A DNA stretch of 64,000 nucleotides from an uncultured Eubacteriales bacterium (GTDB taxonomy: Bacteria > Bacillota > Clostridia > Oscillospirales > Oscillospiraceae), in assembly GCA_934572535.1 (NCBI GenBank), contig CAKTLJ010000001.1, forward strand, positions 62,001-126,000. The letters run 5' to 3'. Within the stretch, counting starts at the first letter, position 1. Every line of letters starts with the position of its first letter. A model generated the notes under the pieces. It saw only the letters and a list, made by a program, of their open reading frames with translations, was not told the DNA's origin and made no database searches. Of the stretch, positions 60,492-64,000 are shown piece after piece. The position numbers and the translations under genes were made by a program.

Positions 60492-60708
60492 GTGCCAAAT
60501 TTCTGGCACAAGTCATGCCATTTTCAAAAAACTATAGTTTTCTCCACCAATCCATTTGAGTGTCGTGTTCCTTTTTGAACACTAGAATACAGATTCCCTG
60601 GAGCATGGCTGAACCAAGACTCCAGGGAGGCGTTTTGGCTTTTTGCCTCTTTTGGCGTTTCCTACAGCTAGCGATCTGCGTCCACGCATGGCAACATGTT
60701 GTGGACGC
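60492..60708. other. Run of four perfect hairpins in a 487-base gap
   Basis: Four inverted repeats in 217 bases: GTGCCA/TGGCAC (60492-60509), GTGTTC/GAACAC (60565-60582), TCCCTGGAG/CTCCAGGGA (60595-60628) and GCGTCCAC/GTGGACGC (60678-60708), the last followed by AATTTTTA. They lie between divergent genes and upstream of the sleB-like promoter, so are not part of that leader. A small RNA ending at 60716 is possible. The remainder of the gap shows only the promoter below. Confidence 0.4.
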
Positions 60709-60795
60709 AATTTTTATATTTATTACAATTCGTTGCTTTTTCGTTCCTGTTTTGTCATTTTTCAAGGGTTTGCGATCATCACTCCGAAATTATTC

Positions 60796-60824
60796 TTGAT
60801 TTTTTCTTACGAAGGCGTTACAAT
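60796..60824 (+). promoter_or_regulatory. Promoter of the SleB-like gene
   Basis: TTGATT, 17-base spacer, TACAAT. The -10 is part of a direct repeat GTTACAAT (60817 and 60828) with an 11-base period. Confidence 0.55.
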
Positions 60825-60868
60825 ATGGTTACAATCGTAAATATTTGGATACAGGAGTCGAATTCGCT

Positions 60869-61816
60869 ATGAAAAAACACCTACCCAGTGCCGTCATTTT
60901 ATCGGCGCTCCTTCTGGTGCTTTGCCTGCACGCACTTGCCGCAGAAAATGGATCCTTCGATTCCGGAACACGTACGTTGGCTTCCTCCGGGGCGGGCTAT
61001 CTCTTCACCGGCCCCCAAGAGACCGTATACACCGATTACGCAGATGTGCTCCCCCCCGTCACCAGCACGCACATCAACGCGACCCTGCGTACCGAACCGG
61101 ATATTACCGTCAACGGCACCTCCATCGGCCACATGACCGCCCGCGCCACCGTGGATAGCCTTGTCTATGTGTCTGTCACCCCTGTCCTGCAAAGTCTTTA
61201 CCCGAACCTCGTCCTGTCTCTTCAGGACGGCCATCTGACCGCCGCGACCGAAGGGATGACCCTCCACGCCGTGGCCGGAGATGCTTACTTCCAGGTCAAC
61301 GAACGCTACCTCTATGTCCCTGGCACGGTGGTCCAGCAGGACGGCGATCTGCTCTTGCCGGTCCGGACGCTGTGCAAGGCCCTGGGCTGCTCCGTTCTGG
61401 GCGACCTGGAAGGGCAGGATATCACGATCCGCCAAGTGGCCCCCCCTGTCACCGCCCCCTCCTATAAAAAGAATGACCTTTACTGGCTCTCCCGCGCCAT
61501 CTACGCGGAGTCGGGCAACCAGCCCATGAAGGGCCGCATCGCCGTGGGGACCGTCATTCTGAACCGCGTGGAGGATCCCTCCTTCCCGGACAGCATCGAA
61601 GATGTCATTTTCGCCCCCGGTCAGTTCTCCCCGGTGGCCAACGGCACCATTTACCGGGAGCCGGACAAGGACAGCCTGGTGGCTGCCAAGCTCTGCCTGG
61701 ACGGTGTGCGGGAAGCCGACGACTGTCTCTACTTCAATGTGACCTCCATGTATTCCTGGGCGGACAGGTCCAGGACCTACTACTGCACCATCGGCGGACA
61801 CAACTTCTATCTGTGA
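60869..61816 (+). CDS. SleB-type cell wall hydrolase with stalk-like N-terminal domain
   Basis: 315 residues. Signal peptide 1-24 (ends ALAAE), a copper-amine-oxidase-like stalk region (about 75-195) and a C-terminal Hydrolase_2 domain (about 205-315) with YWLSRAIYAESGNQPMKGRI, where Glu is the catalytic residue, and VGTVILNRV. SleB and CwlJ are lytic transglycosylases that break down spore cortex in germination; other members act on vegetative wall. A sigma-A-like promoter argues for vegetative use here. The ATG at 60869 follows AGGAGTCG. Confidence 0.85.
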   Translation: MKKHLPSAVILSALLLVLCLHALAAENGSFDSGTRTLASSGAGYLFTGPQETVYTDYADVLPPVTSTHINATLRTEPDITVNGTSIGHMTARATVDSLVYVSVTPVLQSLYPNLVLSLQDGHLTAATEGMTLHAVAGDAYFQVNERYLYVPGTVVQQDGDLLLPVRTLCKALGCSVLGDLEGQDITIRQVAPPVTAPSYKKNDLYWLSRAIYAESGNQPMKGRIAVGTVILNRVEDPSFPDSIEDVIFAPGQFSPVANGTIYREPDKDSLVAAKLCLDGVREADDCLYFNVTSMYSWADRSRTYYCTIGGHNFYL

Positions 61817-61843
61817 CCGCCGGGTCCATCCTTTCCCAGGACC

Positions 61844-61925
61844 ATTTTGACGCGATCAGGAAGTGCCACGGGAGGAGTCCCGATCCCCGTGGTTTGCCCC
61901 TCCATGGTCGCGTCAAAATTTTTTG
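61844..61925 (+). terminator. Branched terminator after the SleB-like gene
   Basis: Outer stem ATTTTGACGCGA/TCGCGTCAAAAT with an inner CCACGGG/CCCGTGG hairpin, then TTTTT. Confidence 0.75.
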
Positions 61926-61945
61926 AAATTTTTTAAAATTACCCC

Positions 61946-61973
61946 TTGACTTTTTCCCAAGACTTGCTATAAT
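61946..61973 (+). promoter_or_regulatory. Promoter of tRNA-Ser
   Basis: TTGACT, 16-base spacer, TATAAT. Confidence 0.85.
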
Positions 61974-62021
61974 AGCATCGTTGTCTGCGAGAGACAGCGG
62001 CACAACAGAAGATAAGTAGAT

Positions 62022-62114
62022 GGAGAAGTCGCGTAGTCCGGCCGAGCGCGCACGATTGGAAATCGTGTAGGCCCCAAAAGGGTCTCGAGGGTTCAAATCC
62101 CTCCTTCTCCGCCA
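62022..62114 (+). tRNA. tRNA-Ser (GGA)
   Basis: Acceptor stem GGAGAAG/CTTCTCC with encoded CCA, anticodon stem CACGA/TCGTG and loop TTGGAAA (anticodon GGA at 62058-62060), long variable arm (GGCCCCAAAAGGGTC), T-loop GTTCAAATC. All class II serine features are present. Confidence 0.97.
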
Positions 62115-62116
62115 AA

Positions 62117-62156
62117 CAAAAAACCGTTGAGATGCAAATCTCAACGGTTTTTTGTC
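62117..62156. terminator. Terminator after tRNA-Ser
   Basis: AAAAAACCGTTGAGAT, GCAA, complement and TTTTTT; symmetric, so it can also end the hydrolase gene on the other strand. Confidence 0.92.
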
Positions 62157-62180
62157 GTCCCCGGAGGGTGCTGTGTGGTT

Positions 62181-63122
62181 CTATCCCCTCTCGTCCAGCC
62201 TTGCCTCCAGCCAGCGGAAAAGGTCTTCATAGACGGTTTGGCGGTCCAACTCATGCAGGATCTCGTGGCGGTCGCCGGGATAGAGCTTCCAGTCCACCCG
62301 CTCCATGCCCACGTCCCGGAACATCTCCACGACCCGCAGGACCCCTTTGGAGAAGTCCCCCACCGGGTCCTCCGCACCTGCCACGAAAAACACCGGCAGG
62401 TCCTTGGGCATCCTGTCCAGCAGGGCCCGGTCATACAGGCGGTCGATCCCGGTGAACATACTGTGATATGCATTGAGCGTAAAGAGGAAGGAACAGCGCT
62501 CGTCCGCGATATAGGCATCCACGCTCTTCTCGTCCTTGGTCAGCCAATCTCTGGGCGTTCTGGCCGGTGTAAACCGCTTGTTATAGCCCCCAAAGGCCAA
62601 ATCATCCACAAAGCGGCTGCGGTGCCGCCATCCCTTGAAGCGGGCGAGCAGGGCGCACAGGGCTTTCCCCGTCCGCACGAGCGCCCGGGGCTGGCAGCCC
62701 GTCCCCATAAGGATGGCGCCGTCCAGCTCCCGGCCGTATTCACACAGGTACTGCCGGGCATAGAAGGAGCCCATGCTGTGCCCCAGGAGAAAGTAAGGGC
62801 GATCGGGCCAGGCCGCCTTGGTGATCTGCGTCAGTCGGTAGAGGTCGGCAAGCACCGCGCCGTTGCCGTCCGGCTCCGCAAAGTAGCCATAGTCCTCTTT
62901 GCTCCGAATCGAAGCGCCGTGGCCCAAATGGTCGTTGCCGGTGACCAGGATGCCTCTCTCCGCCAAATAGCGGGCGAAGTCCTCATACCGCTCGATATAC
63001 TCCACCATGCCGTGGGAGATCTGCAACACCCCGCGGATCTCCCCCTCGGGAAGATAGCGGACCCCGTGGATCTCCGCACCGCCGAAAACCGACGGAAACG
63101 CAAAGCTCTCTTTTCTCACCAC
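62181..63122 (-). CDS. Alpha/beta hydrolase, monoacylglycerol lipase-like
   Basis: 313 residues. Oxyanion and nucleophile elements ISHGMVEYIERYEDFA at about 35-50 and LGHSMGSF near 112 (catalytic Ser), AGAEDPVGDF (Asp) and PGDRHEILHE (His) form the triad of Hydrolase_4 proteins (lysophospholipase/monoglyceride lipase). It lacks a signal peptide, so it acts in the cytosol or at the membrane. It lies 15 bases downstream of apbE on the same strand. Confidence 0.88.
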   Translation of the reverse strand: MVRKESFAFPSVFGGAEIHGVRYLPEGEIRGVLQISHGMVEYIERYEDFARYLAERGILVTGNDHLGHGASIRSKEDYGYFAEPDGNGAVLADLYRLTQITKAAWPDRPYFLLGHSMGSFYARQYLCEYGRELDGAILMGTGCQPRALVRTGKALCALLARFKGWRHRSRFVDDLAFGGYNKRFTPARTPRDWLTKDEKSVDAYIADERCSFLFTLNAYHSMFTGIDRLYDRALLDRMPKDLPVFFVAGAEDPVGDFSKGVLRVVEMFRDVGMERVDWKLYPGDRHEILHELDRQTVYEDLFRWLEARLDERG

Positions 63123-63137
63123 AAAGATACCTCCCCA

Positions 63138-64000
63138 TCATTCTGTAAGTGAATCCGTCGGAAAGCCGGAGGAAGGGAGCTTCGAGCCGTCCGCCAGGAT
63201 AAAGAGGGCCTCCACGCCATCCAAGGATTCGATCAGCGCCAAGCCCTTCTCCCGGCCCAGCAGCAGGCAAGAGGTGGAAAGGGCGTCGCCCTGGGCGGAA
63301 GAGTCCGAGAGGATGGTCACCGAGGCGACCCCGTTCTCCGCCGGAAAGCCGGTGAAGGGGTCCAGAATGTGATGATAGTGTTTCCCTTCATAGGTGAAAT
63401 ATCTCTCGTTGACGCCAGAGGTCACGATGCTTCGGTCCGAAACCGGAAGGGAGCCGACCAGTTTCTCTTCCTGGCTGTTTGGGTCGATGATGCCAATGTT
63501 AAAATCATCGTCGTCGGTCTTTCCGCCAATGAGGAGAACATTCCGGCCCAGATCCAAGGTCGCGTGACGGACGCCGTTTTCCATCAAAACCTCCTTGACC
63601 TTGTCGGCAATGTATCCCTTGGCGATGGCACCCAGGTTGACCTTCATGCCCTCCCGCGCCAGGAAGGCTTTCCTGTCCTCCACCAGCAGCGCGTCGCTGT
63701 CGATCAGGGGCAGGACGGCGTCCAGCTCCTCCTGCGTGGGGTAGTGCCCTTCCCCGTTGTGGATGCCCCAAAGGTCAATGAGGGGACCGGCCGTCACGTC
63801 AAAATATCCCTCGGAGAGGGCCGTATACTCCTTGGCCAGGCGCAGGACCTCCTGGGTCTCTGGCGCGATCTCCACCCATTCCTTTCCGGCTGCCTGGTTC
63901 AGGCGGTCCAGGTCGCTCCCCTCCTTGGTCGCGCTGAGCAGGTCCTCCAAACGGGCGATCTCGTCAAAGGCCAGCTCCAGCGCGGAGGGGTCCGCGTCAT
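63138..64000 (-). CDS. apbE: FAD:protein FMN transferase ApbE (5' end cut by window)
   Basis: The frame is open to the window edge and gives about 286 residues. Family motifs: DVTAGPLIDLWGI, VNLGAIAKGYIADKV, ATLDLGRNVLLIGG, and the metal/flavin segment near the C-terminus, SDSSAQGDALSTSC. ApbE moves FMN from FAD onto threonine of partner proteins such as Rnf or Nqr subunits; no such partner is in view. The start and any lipoprotein signal lie beyond base 64000. Confidence 0.93.
   Translation of the reverse strand, partial: DADPSALELAFDEIARLEDLLSATKEGSDLDRLNQAAGKEWVEIAPETQEVLRLAKEYTALSEGYFDVTAGPLIDLWGIHNGEGHYPTQEELDAVLPLIDSDALLVEDRKAFLAREGMKVNLGAIAKGYIADKVKEVLMENGVRHATLDLGRNVLLIGGKTDDDDFNIGIIDPNSQEEKLVGSLPVSDRSIVTSGVNERYFTYEGKHYHHILDPFTGFPAENGVASVTILSDSSAQGDALSTSCLLLGREKGLALIESLDGVEALFILADGSKLPSSGFPTDSLTE

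Overview
The window is GC-rich chromosomal DNA from an anaerobic, spore-forming Firmicute, most like the Oscillospiraceae (Flavonifractor / Lawsonibacter / Intestinimonas group). That placement is inferred from a perfect CIRCE element at groESL, a large Bacillus/Clostridium-type SRP RNA next to dnaX, spore-coat (cotJ) and cortex-lytic genes, a clostridial ThiH-type thiazole pathway and S-layer-homology surface proteins. I see no phage, insertion sequence, plasmid or CRISPR array.

Layout. 1-8.7 kb: PaaI-like thioesterase (partial), Smr protein, C26 amidotransferase, groESL with CIRCE, a THUMP rRNA methylase, a CNNM/CorC membrane protein, radA and cwlD. 8.8-16.4 kb: a CotJA-CotJB fusion with cotJC, an EFR1 ferredoxin plus zinc alcohol dehydrogenase, a MutT-like hydrolase, a YARHG lipoprotein, and a three-gene spore peptidoglycan cassette. 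16.4-23.4 kb: an S-layer/L,D-transpeptidase fusion, an acyl-ACP thioesterase, a lipoprotein amidase, a GIY-YIG protein, a BlaI-type repressor and uppP. 23.5-29.7 kb: a CmpB-like membrane protein behind a tandem 22-bp repeat, a TetR/thioesterase pair, a VanZ protein and a mosaic SLH surface protein whose promoter is bracketed by two copies of a palindromic operator-like site. 29.7-42.6 kb: a 2-hydroxyacid dehydrogenase, ybaB-dnaX-SRP RNA, mntP, an ABC-F ATPase, trxB, a secreted nuclease, LysR beside an NSS transporter, a PHP phosphoesterase and an amidohydrolase.

42.6-51.1 kb is a thiamine operon: sigma-A promoter, TPP riboswitch with an intrinsic terminator, then thiS-thiF-thiG-thiH-tenI-thiE-thiD-tenA-thiZ-thiX-thiY. 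It would make thiazole phosphate from a ThiS-bound sulfur, import and salvage a pyrimidine (ThiXYZ, TenA, ThiD) and couple the two (ThiE). No thiC is present here, so the pyrimidine is probably scavenged or made elsewhere.

51.2-64 kb: an MFS exporter, cardiolipin synthase, a nicotinamidase-like hydrolase, then a stretch of visibly lower GC with TetR, a threonyl-tRNA synthetase lacking the TGS domain, two zinc-ribbon membrane proteins, a lipoprotein gene interrupted by an in-frame TGA, and a copper-amine-oxidase-like stalk protein. A SleB-type hydrolase, tRNA-Ser(GGA), an alpha/beta hydrolase and an apbE fragment end the window.

The least explained signals are the paired palindromes at the SLH gene, the tandem repeat before the CmpB-like gene, the perfect 23-bp palindrome in the SRP RNA promoter, the run of hairpins at 60.49-60.71 kb, the interrupted lipoprotein and the TGS-less ThrS. 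No clearly new multi-gene system is evident.
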